From: Bacteroidota bacterium
GTDB taxonomy: Bacteria; Bacteroidota; Bacteroidia; Cytophagales; Cytophagaceae
Reading direction: 5' to 3'
DNA length: 64,000 nt
Assembly: GCA_023428135.1 (NCBI GenBank)
Contig: JAEYZG010000070.1
Coordinates: 1-64,000 of the forward strand
Under the pieces are notes generated by a model. That model was not told the DNA's origin. It saw only the letters and a list, made by a program, of their open reading frames with translations, and did no database searches. The position numbers and the translations under genes are program-made. Shown here one piece after another: positions 36,024 to 46,056 of the stretch (its first letter is position 1; each line of letters opens with the position of its first letter).

Positions 36024-36260
36024 ATGGCTAAAAGAAAAGCAGCTAAAAGGGAAAAACCAAAGGTAAATAAAGAACTTGATGGTTTTGACATAAGAGTAAA
36101 TACGTTTGGAGAAATTGTATCCAGTTTTGATCTGGATAAGGTTAATGACTTCCTTGATAAGAATGTTGACGACAAGAAACTCAGAGGAAGAGAAGATTTG
36201 AAGAAAGGGCATCCTATCACCGAGGAAGATGATATTGAAGAGGAGAGCGATGAGGATTAA
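36024..36260 (+). CDS. Small conserved charged protein downstream of gltX
   Basis: The 78-residue product has a basic N-terminus (MAKRKAAKREKPKVNKEL), a central segment (DGFDIRVNTFGEIVSSFDLD, then KVNDFLDKNVDDKKL) and a very acidic end (EEDDIEEESDED). It begins 4 bp after gltX. Proteins of this pattern occur widely in Bacteroidota without assigned function. The charge layout would suit a nucleic-acid- or ribosome-associated role, but that is speculation. Confidence 0.75.
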   Translation: MAKRKAAKREKPKVNKELDGFDIRVNTFGEIVSSFDLDKVNDFLDKNVDDKKLRGREDLKKGHPITEEDDIEEESDED

Positions 36261-36310
36261 TCCTTCTATTAAAGAATAAATTGGTTTAATAATATTTTGA
36301 GAGCAGCGCT

Positions 36311-36967
36311 TTGTTAAACGTATTGAAAAATACGGGATATTTCTTTTTCCTGTTTCTACTGTATTTAATAACAGGAGCTGTTCTCTTATTTCTTTTTTTT
36401 AAGGGTCCTATTGAGATTTTTGTCAATCAGTTTCATACCCCATTCCTTGACGAGTTTTTTCAGATAGTCACAATGTTCGGAGAAGGAATTCTTCCTGTCT
36501 GCATTATTATAATACTTTTCTTCAGAAAGATTTATTATGGAATAGTTGCCAGTGTTTCGTTAATAGTCAGTACTATCATTGTTCAAAGCCTAAAGCGCAC
36601 AATTTTCAGTGATGTATTAAGACCAAAAGCTTATCTAAAAGATGTTCCTGATTTATATTATATAGAAAATATAGAAATATATTCGCTTCATAGCTTTCCT
36701 TCCGGACACTCTTCAGGAGCTTTTACTTTATTTATGGTACTGGCTTATTTTGCGAAAAATAAAATCATACAGATGTTTTGTTTTGTGATGGCATTTTTGG
36801 TAACGCTTTCAAGAGTTTATTTGATGCAACATTTCTTTATCGATACATACTTTGGCGCAGCTATTGGGGTATTAATTACTGCTATTGTTATTTACTATTT
36901 TGAGAATCACAACAATCTTAAGCATAAGCCTTTTGCCAATAAACCAATCTATAAGCTAAACTCCTAG
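36311..36967 (+). CDS. PAP2 family phosphatase
   Basis: The 218-residue membrane protein has about six transmembrane helices and the three PAP2 motifs: KRTIFSDVLRPK, HSFPSGHSSGAF and SRVYLMQHFFIDTYFG, with active-site His residues in the last two. Such enzymes remove phosphate from lipid phosphates, for example undecaprenyl diphosphate or phosphatidate. Translation seems to begin at TTG 36311; no in-frame ATG lies before the first helix. It sits 4 bp before a GT39-type glycosyltransferase gene, in keeping with an envelope role. Confidence 0.85.
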   Translation: MLNVLKNTGYFFFLFLLYLITGAVLLFLFFKGPIEIFVNQFHTPFLDEFFQIVTMFGEGILPVCIIIILFFRKIYYGIVASVSLIVSTIIVQSLKRTIFSDVLRPKAYLKDVPDLYYIENIEIYSLHSFPSGHSSGAFTLFMVLAYFAKNKIIQMFCFVMAFLVTLSRVYLMQHFFIDTYFGAAIGVLITAIVIYYFENHNNLKHKPFANKPIYKLNS

Positions 36968-36971
36968 ATTT

Positions 36972-38624
36972 ATGTATCTGCGATATTTGCCCTATTACCT
37001 TATAATTGCTCTGGCGGGTGCGGTTTTGTTTTTGCCGTTTCTGGGAAGTGTACATCTTTTTGATTGGGATGAAATAAACTTTGCGGAGTCTTCACGGGAA
37101 ATGATTATGAGCGGGGATTATTTCCGGGTTCAAATCAACTATCAGCCTTTCTGGGAAAAGCCACCATTATTTTTCTGGTTGCAGGCAGCAAGTATGCATT
37201 TGTTTGGGTTTAATGAATTTGCAGCCCGCTTTCCAAATGCCATAATTGGAATTATTACACTCCTGACTATCTTTAAAATAGGAACAAAAGAGTTTAATTT
37301 GAAATTTGGTTTGTTCTGGGTAATGTTTTATGCGGGGTCCTTTTTGCCACATTTTTATTTTAAATCCGGAATTATTGATCCGCTATTTAACCTTTGCATA
37401 TTTCTGGGAATTTACTTTTTGAGTTTAGTAGCTTCTTCCGGAGATTATCAGAAAACAAGAAAAAGAAGTTTCGAAGTTTTATTCGCAGGAATTTTTATCG
37501 GACTAGGAGTATTAACCAAAGGTCCGGTTGCAATGCTGATAGTTATACTTACCTCGATAGCCTTTATGGTAGTGAGAAAAAAGCTCGGTGTTTTCAAGTT
37601 TACAGAAATTGCCGTGTTTTTCTTCACTGCAGGATTGGTTGCTTTTGTATGGTTTGGCTTAGAAATGATTAAAAACGGTTTTTGGTTTATCGAAGAGTTT
37701 ATTGACTATCAGATTCGTTTATTCAAAACCCAGGATGCAGGCCACGGAGGTCCGTTTTACTATCATTTTGTAATATTATTGCTAGGCTGTTTCCCAGCTT
37801 CCTTATTTGTATATAAATCATTTGGTAAAGTTTATACTGACACACACAGGCAGAAGGATTTAAAGTTATGGATAACCATTTCTCTTTTAGTTGTACTTAT
37901 TTTGTTTTCCATAGTAAAGACTAAAATTGTACACTATTCTTCTTTCTGTTATTTCCCGATTACTTTCTTAGCTGCTTATGCCCTGTATAAAATAGATACC
38001 AGAAAGTTGCGCTTAAAAAAGTATTTTAATATAAGTTTTGGTGTTATTGGTGTCACTGTAAGCCTGGCTTTAATCCTTCTTCCTTTGTTTTACAAGTTTA
38101 AGGATAAATTACCGCTGGATAAATTATTTCCAGACCGCTTTGCAAGAGCAAATATGGATGCTGTTGTTCACTGGTCCGGACTTGAATCTCTTGCAGGGCT
38201 ATTTTATCTGATTGCTGTAATCGTTGCACTTGTGCTAATATCAAGGAATAAAGTTACTAGTGCTGCCATTCTGATCTGTTGTTCAACTATGGTTGTGATA
38301 GAGTTGGCAATGGCACTGATAGTTCCCAAAGTCGAAAAATATTCACAGGCAGCAGCTATTGAATTTTTTGAAAGCTTGCAAGAAAAGGATGTATATGTTG
38401 AAGTAGTCGGGTATAAAAGCTATGCACAATATTTCTATTCTCAGAGAAAACCAGGATATAACAATGGTAATCCTGTAGATTTAAATATTTTGTTAACAGG
38501 CAATATAGACAAGCCTGCCTATTTTATAACTAAAGTTGGGCGTGAAGCAGATTTGGAAAAAACTCCCGGAGTCGAAAAAATAGGAGGGAAAAACGGCTTT
38601 TTATTTTATCGCCGTTTACCCTGA
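36972..38624 (+). CDS. ArnT-like GT39 family membrane glycosyltransferase
   Basis: The 550-residue protein has about 11-12 transmembrane helices. The N-terminal periplasmic loop HLFDWDEINFAESSREMI carries the acidic DE motif of the PMT/ArnT group, and QPFWEKPPLFFWLQA follows as usual. These enzymes transfer a sugar from a polyprenyl-phosphate carrier to lipid A, protein or glycan outside the inner membrane. The substrate is not predictable. The convergent GT2 gene downstream could supply the polyprenyl-phosphate sugar. Confidence 0.88.
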   Translation: MYLRYLPYYLIIALAGAVLFLPFLGSVHLFDWDEINFAESSREMIMSGDYFRVQINYQPFWEKPPLFFWLQAASMHLFGFNEFAARFPNAIIGIITLLTIFKIGTKEFNLKFGLFWVMFYAGSFLPHFYFKSGIIDPLFNLCIFLGIYFLSLVASSGDYQKTRKRSFEVLFAGIFIGLGVLTKGPVAMLIVILTSIAFMVVRKKLGVFKFTEIAVFFFTAGLVAFVWFGLEMIKNGFWFIEEFIDYQIRLFKTQDAGHGGPFYYHFVILLLGCFPASLFVYKSFGKVYTDTHRQKDLKLWITISLLVVLILFSIVKTKIVHYSSFCYFPITFLAAYALYKIDTRKLRLKKYFNISFGVIGVTVSLALILLPLFYKFKDKLPLDKLFPDRFARANMDAVVHWSGLESLAGLFYLIAVIVALVLISRNKVTSAAILICCSTMVVIELAMALIVPKVEKYSQAAAIEFFESLQEKDVYVEVVGYKSYAQYFYSQRKPGYNNGNPVDLNILLTGNIDKPAYFITKVGREADLEKTPGVEKIGGKNGFLFYRRLP

Positions 38625-38631
38625 TAATGAT

Positions 38632-39375
38632 TTACTTTGAATAAATGGGAGAGTTGATAATTCCCAGCTTGTGGAAGAAGTGAGTCAAAGAAACTTTCAA
38701 TACTCCTAAACCATATATAGAACTTCTTTTAAAGTTGATTGAAGAAGCTTCTTTAAAATATTTAGTTGGACAAGTAACTTCTGCAATTTCAAAACCTGCC
38801 ATAAAAATCTGAGAAAGCATTTGATTGTCAAAAACAAAATCATCAGAATTTTTATGGTAAGCGATAGCTTCCAGTGCAGTTTTCGAAAAAGCTCTGTAGC
38901 CAGAGTGGTACTCACTTAATTTCTGATTGATCAGAATGTTTTGCGACAGGGTAAGGAATCTGTTGGCAATATATTTATACATTGGCATTCCTCCTTTAAG
39001 CGCTCCATTACCAAGAATTCTGCTTCCCAAGACTACATGATACAAATCGTTTCCGATAATGCTTGTCATGGCATGAATCAGTTTAGGGGTGTATTGATAA
39101 TCAGGATGTAGCATTATTACAATGTCAGCGCCTAGTTTCAATGCTGTATCGTAACATGTTTTTTGATTTCCACCATAACCCTTGTTCTGAGTATGCACAA
39201 CCACATGATTTATCCCTATTTCTCTTGCCACTTTTGCAGTCTGGTCTTTACTGGCATCGTCTACAAGAATTACTTCATCAACAATATCAAAGGGAATCTC
39301 GTCAAATGTTTTCTTTAATGTAAGTTCCGCATTATATGCCGGGAGCACTACCACGACTTTTTTATTGTTGTACAT
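38632..39375 (-). CDS. GT2 family glycosyltransferase (dolichyl-phosphate mannosyltransferase-like)
   Basis: The 247-residue enzyme has a GT2 domain with VVVLPAYNAELTLKKT, DEVILVDDASKDQT, NKGYGGNQKTCYDTAL and a metal-binding HPDYQY site. It resembles DPM1-type synthases that load sugar onto a polyprenyl phosphate, and has no C-terminal membrane helices. It converges on the GT39 gene with an 8-bp gap. Together they could form a donor-loading and transfer pair, though they are on opposite strands. Confidence 0.85.
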   Translation of the reverse strand: MYNNKKVVVVLPAYNAELTLKKTFDEIPFDIVDEVILVDDASKDQTAKVAREIGINHVVVHTQNKGYGGNQKTCYDTALKLGADIVIMLHPDYQYTPKLIHAMTSIIGNDLYHVVLGSRILGNGALKGGMPMYKYIANRFLTLSQNILINQKLSEYHSGYRAFSKTALEAIAYHKNSDDFVFDNQMLSQIFMAGFEIAEVTCPTKYFKEASSINFKRSSIYGLGVLKVSLTHFFHKLGIINSPIYSK

Positions 39376-39491
39376 AAAATATTGAGGGAATTCAGGTTCA
39401 AATTTCCTTGCAAATTAAGATATTTAGACCTGTTTACGAAACAGCAGGAGAAATTTTGTCCGTATGAGGATTTTGAAATATTAATTTAGCC

Positions 39492-40703
39492 ATGAAAACG
39501 ATAAACATAGGAATTCTGCGAGAGGGCAGAATTCCGACTGACAGAAGAGTGCCCTTGTTGCCTGAGCAATGCAAGGTGATAAGTGAAAAGTATCCTTTTG
39601 TTAAATTTTTTATTCAGCCTAGTCCGGAACGTTGTGTGAAAGATTCCGAGTATGAAGCTCTTGGGTTTCCTTTACAGGAAGATTTATCTTGTTGTCATAT
39701 TCTTTTTGGAGTGAAAGAAGTGCCTATTCCACTATTGCTTCATGATAAAACCTATTTCTTTTTCTCTCATACCATAAAGAAGCAACCTCACAATAAGAAA
39801 CTTTTGCAGACTATCCTTGAAAAGAGAATCAGGCTTATAGACTATGAGGTGTTGACTGATAAAAATAACAACAGAATAATTGCTTTCGGCAGGTATGCGG
39901 GAATTGTAGGTACTTATAACGCCTTTTATACCTACGGGCAGAGATTTGGTTTATATGATTTAAAAAGAGCCTATGCTTGTTATGACTATGCGGAATTAAA
40001 ACAAGAACTGAAAAAAGTGAATTTACCGCCAATTAAAATAGCTTTGACTGGTGGCGGAAGAGTGAGCAATGGGGCGATTGAAGTTTTGGAGGAACTTAAG
40101 ATTGTTAAAGTATCAGCTTCTGATTTCCTGACTCGGAAATTCTCTTATCCTGTTTATTATCAACTCAGGTCTGCAGATTATCATAAAAAAAGAAACGGCG
40201 AGCCCTGGTCGGGGGAGGAATTTTACTCACACCCAGAAAGGTTTTATTCAACTTTTTATAAATATGAAAAAGTTACGGATCTTCTAATTGCGGGAGCTTA
40301 CTGGAATCCTAAAGCCCCGGCACTCTTTACCAAAGAAGATATGTTGAGGGATGATTTTAACATAAAGATCATTGCAGATATCACTTGTGATATAGACGGT
40401 TCCATACCTTGTACCAAACGCCCTTCGACTATAAATGATCCGGTGTATGACTATAACCCATTTACAGGGGAGCTGGAATTGGCATTCTCAAATCATGACA
40501 ATATAACGGTGATGGCAATCGATAATCTTCCAGGGGAGCTTGCGAGGGATGCAAGTAAAGATTTTGGAAGACAACTGATTGAAAATGTACTCCCCAATCT
40601 TCTGGGTGATGATAAAGATCGGACAATTGAGAAAGCAACTATAACAAAAGGTGGAAAGCTTACAGAAAGGTTCGGGTATTTGGAGGACTTTGTAAGAGGT
40701 TAA
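39492..40703 (+). CDS. Alanine dehydrogenase/saccharopine dehydrogenase-like NAD(P)-dependent oxidoreductase
   Basis: The 403-residue protein belongs to the AlaDH/PNT superfamily. The N-terminal half has GILREGRIPTDRRVPLLPEQ with the substrate-binding Arg/Lys region, and the middle has a variant nucleotide-binding loop IALTGGGRVSNGAIEVLEEL. DITCDIDGSIPCTKRPSTI is typical of lysine-forming saccharopine dehydrogenase (LYS1)-like members. It probably acts in amino-acid metabolism, possibly lysine breakdown, but no pathway neighbours support this. It reads divergently from the GT2 gene. Confidence 0.8.
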   Translation: MKTINIGILREGRIPTDRRVPLLPEQCKVISEKYPFVKFFIQPSPERCVKDSEYEALGFPLQEDLSCCHILFGVKEVPIPLLLHDKTYFFFSHTIKKQPHNKKLLQTILEKRIRLIDYEVLTDKNNNRIIAFGRYAGIVGTYNAFYTYGQRFGLYDLKRAYACYDYAELKQELKKVNLPPIKIALTGGGRVSNGAIEVLEELKIVKVSASDFLTRKFSYPVYYQLRSADYHKKRNGEPWSGEEFYSHPERFYSTFYKYEKVTDLLIAGAYWNPKAPALFTKEDMLRDDFNIKIIADITCDIDGSIPCTKRPSTINDPVYDYNPFTGELELAFSNHDNITVMAIDNLPGELARDASKDFGRQLIENVLPNLLGDDKDRTIEKATITKGGKLTERFGYLEDFVRG

Positions 40704-40726
40704 TTTGTTGAATTATAGAAATATTT

Positions 40727-40742
40727 GAACATGCAAATGTTC
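40727..40742. promoter_or_regulatory. Palindrome upstream of the 2-oxoglutarate dehydrogenase operon
   Basis: GAACAT-GCAA-ATGTTC is a perfect 6-bp inverted repeat with a 4-nt centre, 54 bp before the E1 start codon. It has no U-run, so it is more like an operator than a terminator. It could also be chance in AT-rich DNA. Confidence 0.3.
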
Positions 40743-40796
40743 GATTATGTGGATTAAAATAAAAATTGCATATTTGCTTTAATAATTATAATTTAA

Positions 40797-43550
40797 ATGG
40801 AAAAATATTCATATATCAGTAATGCTCACACAGATTACCTGGATGAACTTTACAAAAGCTACAAAGAAAATCCTGAGTCAGTAGATTACAGCTGGCAAAA
40901 ATTTTTCGAAGGTTTTGATTTTTCAACTCAGAAGTTCGGAGAAAATGGTGGAAAAACAAATGGCCATGCAGCTAAAGGCGCTACATCAGTTTCTTCGGAT
41001 GCAGTTCTAAAGGAAATTAAAGTTAGCCAGTTAATTCATTCCTACAGAAGCAGAGCTCACTTAAAATCTAAGACTAACCCTGTAAGAGAAAGAAAAGATA
41101 GAAAAGCTTTACTTGATCTTAGAGATTTTGGTCTTTCCGATGCTGATCTTGATACTCCTTTCCAGGCAGGTGAGCAATTGGGCATACCAGGAGCTACATT
41201 GCGCAAAATTATTGAGACTTTAAAATATATATATGAAGGCCCGATAGGCTTTGAATATTCCTATATAAGAGAACCTGAAATCTTAGAGTGGATTAAAGAT
41301 AAAGTAGAGAAAGAATCTCTTAATTATAAGCTAAGCGCTGAGGAAAAGAAAAGGATTCTTTATAAACTGAATGAGGCGGTTGTCTTTGAAAACTTTCTTC
41401 ATACGAAATACATAGGTCAGAAAAGATTTTCACTGGAAGGAGGGGAAACAACTATTCCGGCTCTTGACGTATTGATCAGTATGGGGGCAGAGCATGGTGT
41501 GGAAGAAGTTGTAATTGGTATGGCGCACAGGGGAAGGCTAAACGTTCTTGCCAATGTCATGGGCAAAACCTATGAGCATATATTCAATGAGTTTGAAGGA
41601 ACAGCAGTGCCTGATCTTACAATGGGTGATGGTGATGTAAAGTACCATATGGGTTATTCAAGTGAGGTTACTACTGTAAACAATAAGAAAGTTTACTTGA
41701 AACTTGCTCCTAACCCTTCTCACCTTGAGGCCGTGGATCCTGTAGTTTTGGGCTATGTAAGAGCAAAAGCGGACAGAATCTATAAATACGATTATAAAAA
41801 AATACTTCCGGTATTGATCCACGGGGATGCAGCTGTGGCCGGTCAGGGAATTGTTTATGAGATCGCTCAGATGTCTAAACTACCGGGTTACAACGTAGGA
41901 GGTACCATCCACTTTGTGATCAACAACCAGGTTGGTTTTACTACAGACTTTGATGATGCCCGTTCAAGTATCTATTGTACAGATGTGGCAAAGATCATAG
42001 ATGCGCCGGTGCTTCACGTAAATGGTGATGACCCTGAAGCGGTTGTTTTCTGTATGAAAGTTGCTGCAGAATACAGACAAAAATTCCAGAGAGATATTTT
42101 CATTGACATGGTGTGCTATAGAAGACATGGTCACAATGAAAGTGATGAGCCTAAATTTACACAGCCGTCTCTTTATAACATTATTGCAAGACATCCGAAC
42201 CCAAGAGAAGTATACAACAAGAAACTTATAGAAAAGGGTGATGTTGATGCACAGTTAGCAAAAAATATGGATAAGGAATTTAGAGAAATGCTTCAGGATC
42301 GCCTTAACCAGGTGAAGCAGAAGCCTCTTCCTTATACGTTCCAGAAAATGGAAAAGGAATGGCAGGAACTAAGAATTTCTACACCTGCAGATTTTGAACA
42401 ATCTCCCGATACCTTCATTTCTCCGGAAACTTTTGACAAAGTAGGTAACGCTCTTTCTACAATTCCTGATGGCTTCAAGCCATTGAAACAAATTGAAAAG
42501 CTCTTGAAAGACAGGAAAGAGCAATTCTTTGAAACAAAAGTATTGAACTGGGCAAGTGCCGAACTACTGGCTTATGGATCTTTACTTCTTGACAGAAAGA
42601 TTGTAAGGATAAGCGGACAGGACGTTCAAAGAGGTACATTCTCTCATAGACATGCTGTTCTGAAAGATGCTGAAACAAACGAGCCATACTTCACTCTAAA
42701 CAATATAGCAGATAACCAAAAAAGTTTCAGAATTTACAACTCACTACTTTCTGAAAACGCTGTTCTTGGTTTTGAGTATGGCTATGCAATGGCCAATCCT
42801 AATGCGCTTGTGATCTGGGAAGCACAATTTGGTGATTTTGCCAACGGAGCGCAGGTAATGATTGACCAGTTTATTTCAAGTTCTGAGACCAAGTGGCAAA
42901 GACAGAACGGTGTGGTAATGCTGTTACCACATGGCTATGAAGGACAAGGTCCTGAGCACTCAAGTGCAAGATTGGAAAGATTTATAGAACTAGGTGCTGA
43001 TTATAACATTATTGTTGCAAACATAACAGAGCCATCAAACTTCTTCCACGCTTTAAGAAGGCAAGTGACCTGGCCGTTCAGAAAGCCGTTGATCGTAATG
43101 TCTCCTAAGTCATTGTTAAGAAACCCTTCAGTAATTTCTCCGATGAGTGAATTCACAAGCGGAAAATTCAGAGAAATTATTGATGACAAGGAGGCAGATC
43201 CTAAAAAAGTGAAGAAGCTTCTGTTGTGTACAGGAAAGATTTATTATGATCTACTTGAAGAGAAGGTAAACAATAAGAGAAGCGATGTTGCTATCGTAAG
43301 ACTTGAGCAATTATATCCTCTTGCTCAAGATCAGTTGAACGCCGTTCTTAACAAGTACAAAGGAGCTAAAGTGCTGTGGGTTCAGGAAGAACCTGTAAAC
43401 ATGGGAGCTTGGGAGTTTATATTGAGAAATTTATATAAGAAAGCTGATATAGATGTAGTTGCCAGAGATGAGGCTGCTTCTCCTGCCGTGGGATACCTGA
43501 AAGCTCATAATGAGTCACAAAAAGACCTTGTACAACAAGCATTTGCATAA
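40797..43550 (+). CDS. sucA: 2-oxoglutarate dehydrogenase E1 component
   Basis: The 917-residue thiamine-diphosphate enzyme decarboxylates 2-oxoglutarate in the TCA cycle. Evidence includes the N-terminal binding segment (NAHTDYLDELYKSYKENPES), VIGMAHRGRLNVLANVMG, HGDAAVAGQGIVYE (ThDP/Mg site), CYRRHGHNESDEP, and QDVQRGTFSHRHAVL and LLPHGYEGQGPEHSSARLER in the C-terminal half. Length is normal. It starts the operon E1-E2-unknown-E3. Confidence 0.98.
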   Translation: MEKYSYISNAHTDYLDELYKSYKENPESVDYSWQKFFEGFDFSTQKFGENGGKTNGHAAKGATSVSSDAVLKEIKVSQLIHSYRSRAHLKSKTNPVRERKDRKALLDLRDFGLSDADLDTPFQAGEQLGIPGATLRKIIETLKYIYEGPIGFEYSYIREPEILEWIKDKVEKESLNYKLSAEEKKRILYKLNEAVVFENFLHTKYIGQKRFSLEGGETTIPALDVLISMGAEHGVEEVVIGMAHRGRLNVLANVMGKTYEHIFNEFEGTAVPDLTMGDGDVKYHMGYSSEVTTVNNKKVYLKLAPNPSHLEAVDPVVLGYVRAKADRIYKYDYKKILPVLIHGDAAVAGQGIVYEIAQMSKLPGYNVGGTIHFVINNQVGFTTDFDDARSSIYCTDVAKIIDAPVLHVNGDDPEAVVFCMKVAAEYRQKFQRDIFIDMVCYRRHGHNESDEPKFTQPSLYNIIARHPNPREVYNKKLIEKGDVDAQLAKNMDKEFREMLQDRLNQVKQKPLPYTFQKMEKEWQELRISTPADFEQSPDTFISPETFDKVGNALSTIPDGFKPLKQIEKLLKDRKEQFFETKVLNWASAELLAYGSLLLDRKIVRISGQDVQRGTFSHRHAVLKDAETNEPYFTLNNIADNQKSFRIYNSLLSENAVLGFEYGYAMANPNALVIWEAQFGDFANGAQVMIDQFISSSETKWQRQNGVVMLLPHGYEGQGPEHSSARLERFIELGADYNIIVANITEPSNFFHALRRQVTWPFRKPLIVMSPKSLLRNPSVISPMSEFTSGKFREIIDDKEADPKKVKKLLLCTGKIYYDLLEEKVNNKRSDVAIVRLEQLYPLAQDQLNAVLNKYKGAKVLWVQEEPVNMGAWEFILRNLYKKADIDVVARDEAASPAVGYLKAHNESQKDLVQQAFA

Positions 43551-43590
43551 TAATTGAATTAATAACCTTTTTCACTAAATAATAAAGAGA

Positions 43591-45075
43591 ATGGCTTTAG
43601 AAATAAAAGTCCCGGTAGTCGGGGAATCTATATCAGAAGTAACGGTTGCAAGATGGAATAAGAAAGACGGGGACTTTGTTAATGCAGATGAACTTCTTTG
43701 TGAACTTGAGTCTGACAAAGCGACCTTTGAATTAAATGCTGAAACAGCTGGAATCCTTCGTATCAAAGCGAAGGAAGGAGAAACGGTTGTAATTGGCGGG
43801 CTTCTTTGCGAAATCGAGCCAAGTGGCAAAAGTGAAACTAAGCCAAAAGAAGCTGCCAAAGAAGAAGCTCCGGCTCAAACTTCCGGAAGCTCTGTAATTG
43901 AAATGAAGGTTCCAACAGTAGGGGAATCTATCTCAGAAGTGACACTTGCTCGTTGGTTTAAAAAGAATGGAGAAGCTGTTGCTGCTGAAGAAGTTCTTTG
44001 CGAATTAGAGTCAGACAAAGCTACATTTGAGCTTACAGCTGAAGCTTCTGGAACATTAGATATCATTGCACAGGAAGGTGCTGTTCTGCCGATTGGAGCT
44101 ACTATTTGTAAAATATCAGGAGCAGTTGCCAAATCAGGAGCAAAAACTGCTGCTGCTCCGGTAGCAGGAAATACTGACTATGCTAAAGGTCATACTTCTC
44201 CTGCTGCAGGTAAGATACTTGCGGAAAAAGGTATTTCTCCAGTTGCAGTTGCCGGTACAGGTAAAGATGGAAGAATTACTAAAGAAGATGCCTTGAATGC
44301 TGAAGCTGTGAAAAAGGAGAGTGCTCCTGCTGCAAAACCTGCGGAAGCTACTAAACCTGCAGTTCAAGGTGGTGCAAGAAGCCAGAGAAGAGAGAAAATG
44401 ACAAGTCTTAGAAAGACTGTGTCAAGAAGATTGGTAGCTGTGAAAAACGAAACGGCGATGCTTACTACTTTCAATGAAGTAGATATGAAACCAATCATGG
44501 ATCTGAGAGCAAAATATAAAGATCAGTTCAAAGATAAGTATCAGGTTGGCTTAGGTTTTATGTCTTTCTTTACTAAAGCCTGCTGCCTCGCTCTTCGCGA
44601 ATATCCTGCTGTAAATGCCTTTATTGACGGTGAAGAAATCGTTTATAATGACTTCTGTGATGTGTCAATCGCAGTTTCAGCGCCTAAAGGACTTGTTGTT
44701 CCTGTGATTCGTAACGCAGAGACAATGTCTTTTGATCAGGTGGAAAAAGAAGTAGTGAGACTTGCTCTGCGTGCTAGAGATAATAAACTTACTATTGATG
44801 AAATGACAGGTGGAACTTTCACTATCACCAACGGTGGAATCTTCGGATCTATGCTTTCTACTCCGATTATCAATGCTCCTCAGTCTGCAATTCTTGGAAT
44901 GCATAATATAGTTGAGAGACCTGTTGCTGTAGGAGGACAAGTAGTTATACGTCCGATTATGTACGTAGCACTTTCATATGATCACAGAATTATCGATGGA
45001 AGAGAGTCTGTAGGCTTCCTAGTTAGAGTAAAACAATTACTTGAAGATCCTTCAAGATTATTATTAGGTATATAA
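43591..45075 (+). CDS. sucB: Dihydrolipoyl succinyltransferase E2 with two lipoyl domains
   Basis: The 494-residue E2 has two tandem lipoyl domains, with lipoyl-Lys in [11 protein letters not shown] at Lys43 and again at Lys143. A peripheral subunit-binding domain ([15 protein letters not shown]...[12 protein letters not shown], about 200-237) and the acyltransferase core (about 265-494) with catalytic His465 and Asp469 ([12 protein letters not shown]) follow. Most SucB proteins have one lipoyl domain; two are known in Bacteroidota. The linkers are Ala/Pro/Lys-rich, as usual. The gene is 40 bp downstream of sucA. Confidence 0.95.
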   Translation: MALEIKVPVVGESISEVTVARWNKKDGDFVNADELLCELESDKATFELNAETAGILRIKAKEGETVVIGGLLCEIEPSGKSETKPKEAAKEEAPAQTSGSSVIEMKVPTVGESISEVTLARWFKKNGEAVAAEEVLCELESDKATFELTAEASGTLDIIAQEGAVLPIGATICKISGAVAKSGAKTAAAPVAGNTDYAKGHTSPAAGKILAEKGISPVAVAGTGKDGRITKEDALNAEAVKKESAPAAKPAEATKPAVQGGARSQRREKMTSLRKTVSRRLVAVKNETAMLTTFNEVDMKPIMDLRAKYKDQFKDKYQVGLGFMSFFTKACCLALREYPAVNAFIDGEEIVYNDFCDVSIAVSAPKGLVVPVIRNAETMSFDQVEKEVVRLALRARDNKLTIDEMTGGTFTITNGGIFGSMLSTPIINAPQSAILGMHNIVERPVAVGGQVVIRPIMYVALSYDHRIIDGRESVGFLVRVKQLLEDPSRLLLGI

Positions 45076-45080
45076 GAAAT

Positions 45081-46019
45081 ATGCATTATTTCAGACTGCT
45101 ATTAGTTTTTCTTTCTCTGATTTTCGCATCATCACAAAGTTATGCTCAGATCTTTGACATAAAGACAAGTGATGCCAGGAAGATCAAGGAAAGAAAACTG
45201 ATTGTAGTACTTGCAGATACAACTCATGCATGGGGCAAAAGGAATAATGATTTGTTGAAGTCGATTGTCCCTGAATACTGGGATTCCATTTCAATTGAAT
45301 TCATGGACCTTGCACAAGTGAAGAAATTGTATGCTGCAAAAAATACAGAATATTTCACCCTTGAATTTTCATCTCTAAGATCTCAGAAGAATCCCCTTCT
45401 TGAAAAACTTAATCCTGAGGTAGATCCGAGATCTGTACTATGGAATGCTAAAGAGCACGGATATTTTGAGCTGGCTTTGTCAGAAAATTTTGAGAGGCCG
45501 TTTTATAAATTGCGGACAGCAGTATCAGCACCTATTGAAGGTGATTTTATTATCTCCATTCAGCAAATTTCCAAACTGGTTGATTATAAAAAACTGGAGC
45601 CGGGGTTTTCTGATAAAGAGTATTTCAAATCCATTGCAGCAAAAGCTCAGACTTTGAAGGATCGGACACTCAACATAGATACGCTTCAGTTGAAACGTGT
45701 TTTCAAAACATTTGCATATGTTTCGGAAGAGTATACTCAGAAGTACAGGTTGACAGATTTCGTGGAGATTGCTGAAAAGATAAAAGTATCTGATAGTACA
45801 GCGGCATATACAGCTGTAATACCTTATACAGATATTCTGGGAAGAGGAAAAAGCTTTGAAGGTACAGCAGGGGGAGGAATGGAAGCATATGAAGGGAATA
45901 TTTATTACCTGCATGTTGTTATAGATGCCAGGGATGGCGAGATAATAAGTTTTGCAAAAGACGAAAATGCCAATATTGAGCGTAGAAGCCTGAGGCAGTT
46001 TGTCAGATATTTCGAATAA
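45081..46019 (+). CDS. Exported protein of unknown function inside the odh operon
   Basis: The 312-residue product has a signal peptide (cut near SQSYAQ, residue 23). The mature part has no motif that I recognise. One region (KLIVVLADTTHAWGKRNNDLLKSI) reads like a thioredoxin-fold or NTP-independent export domain, but this is weak. The gene starts 6 bp after the sucB stop and ends 37 bp before lpd, so it is co-transcribed with cytoplasmic enzyme subunits although its product is secreted. No catalytic residue pattern is evident. Confidence 0.7.
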   Translation: MHYFRLLLVFLSLIFASSQSYAQIFDIKTSDARKIKERKLIVVLADTTHAWGKRNNDLLKSIVPEYWDSISIEFMDLAQVKKLYAAKNTEYFTLEFSSLRSQKNPLLEKLNPEVDPRSVLWNAKEHGYFELALSENFERPFYKLRTAVSAPIEGDFIISIQQISKLVDYKKLEPGFSDKEYFKSIAAKAQTLKDRTLNIDTLQLKRVFKTFAYVSEEYTQKYRLTDFVEIAEKIKVSDSTAAYTAVIPYTDILGRGKSFEGTAGGGMEAYEGNIYYLHVVIDARDGEIISFAKDENANIERRSLRQFVRYFE

Positions 46020-46056
46020 ACATTTCACAATTTTAACTTTTTAAATTTCTGATCAT

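Noticed and set aside
39396..39420. GGTTCAAATTT resembling a tRNA T-loop
   Set aside because: The flanking bases do not form the 5-bp T stem and no anticodon or D arm lies at the right distance.
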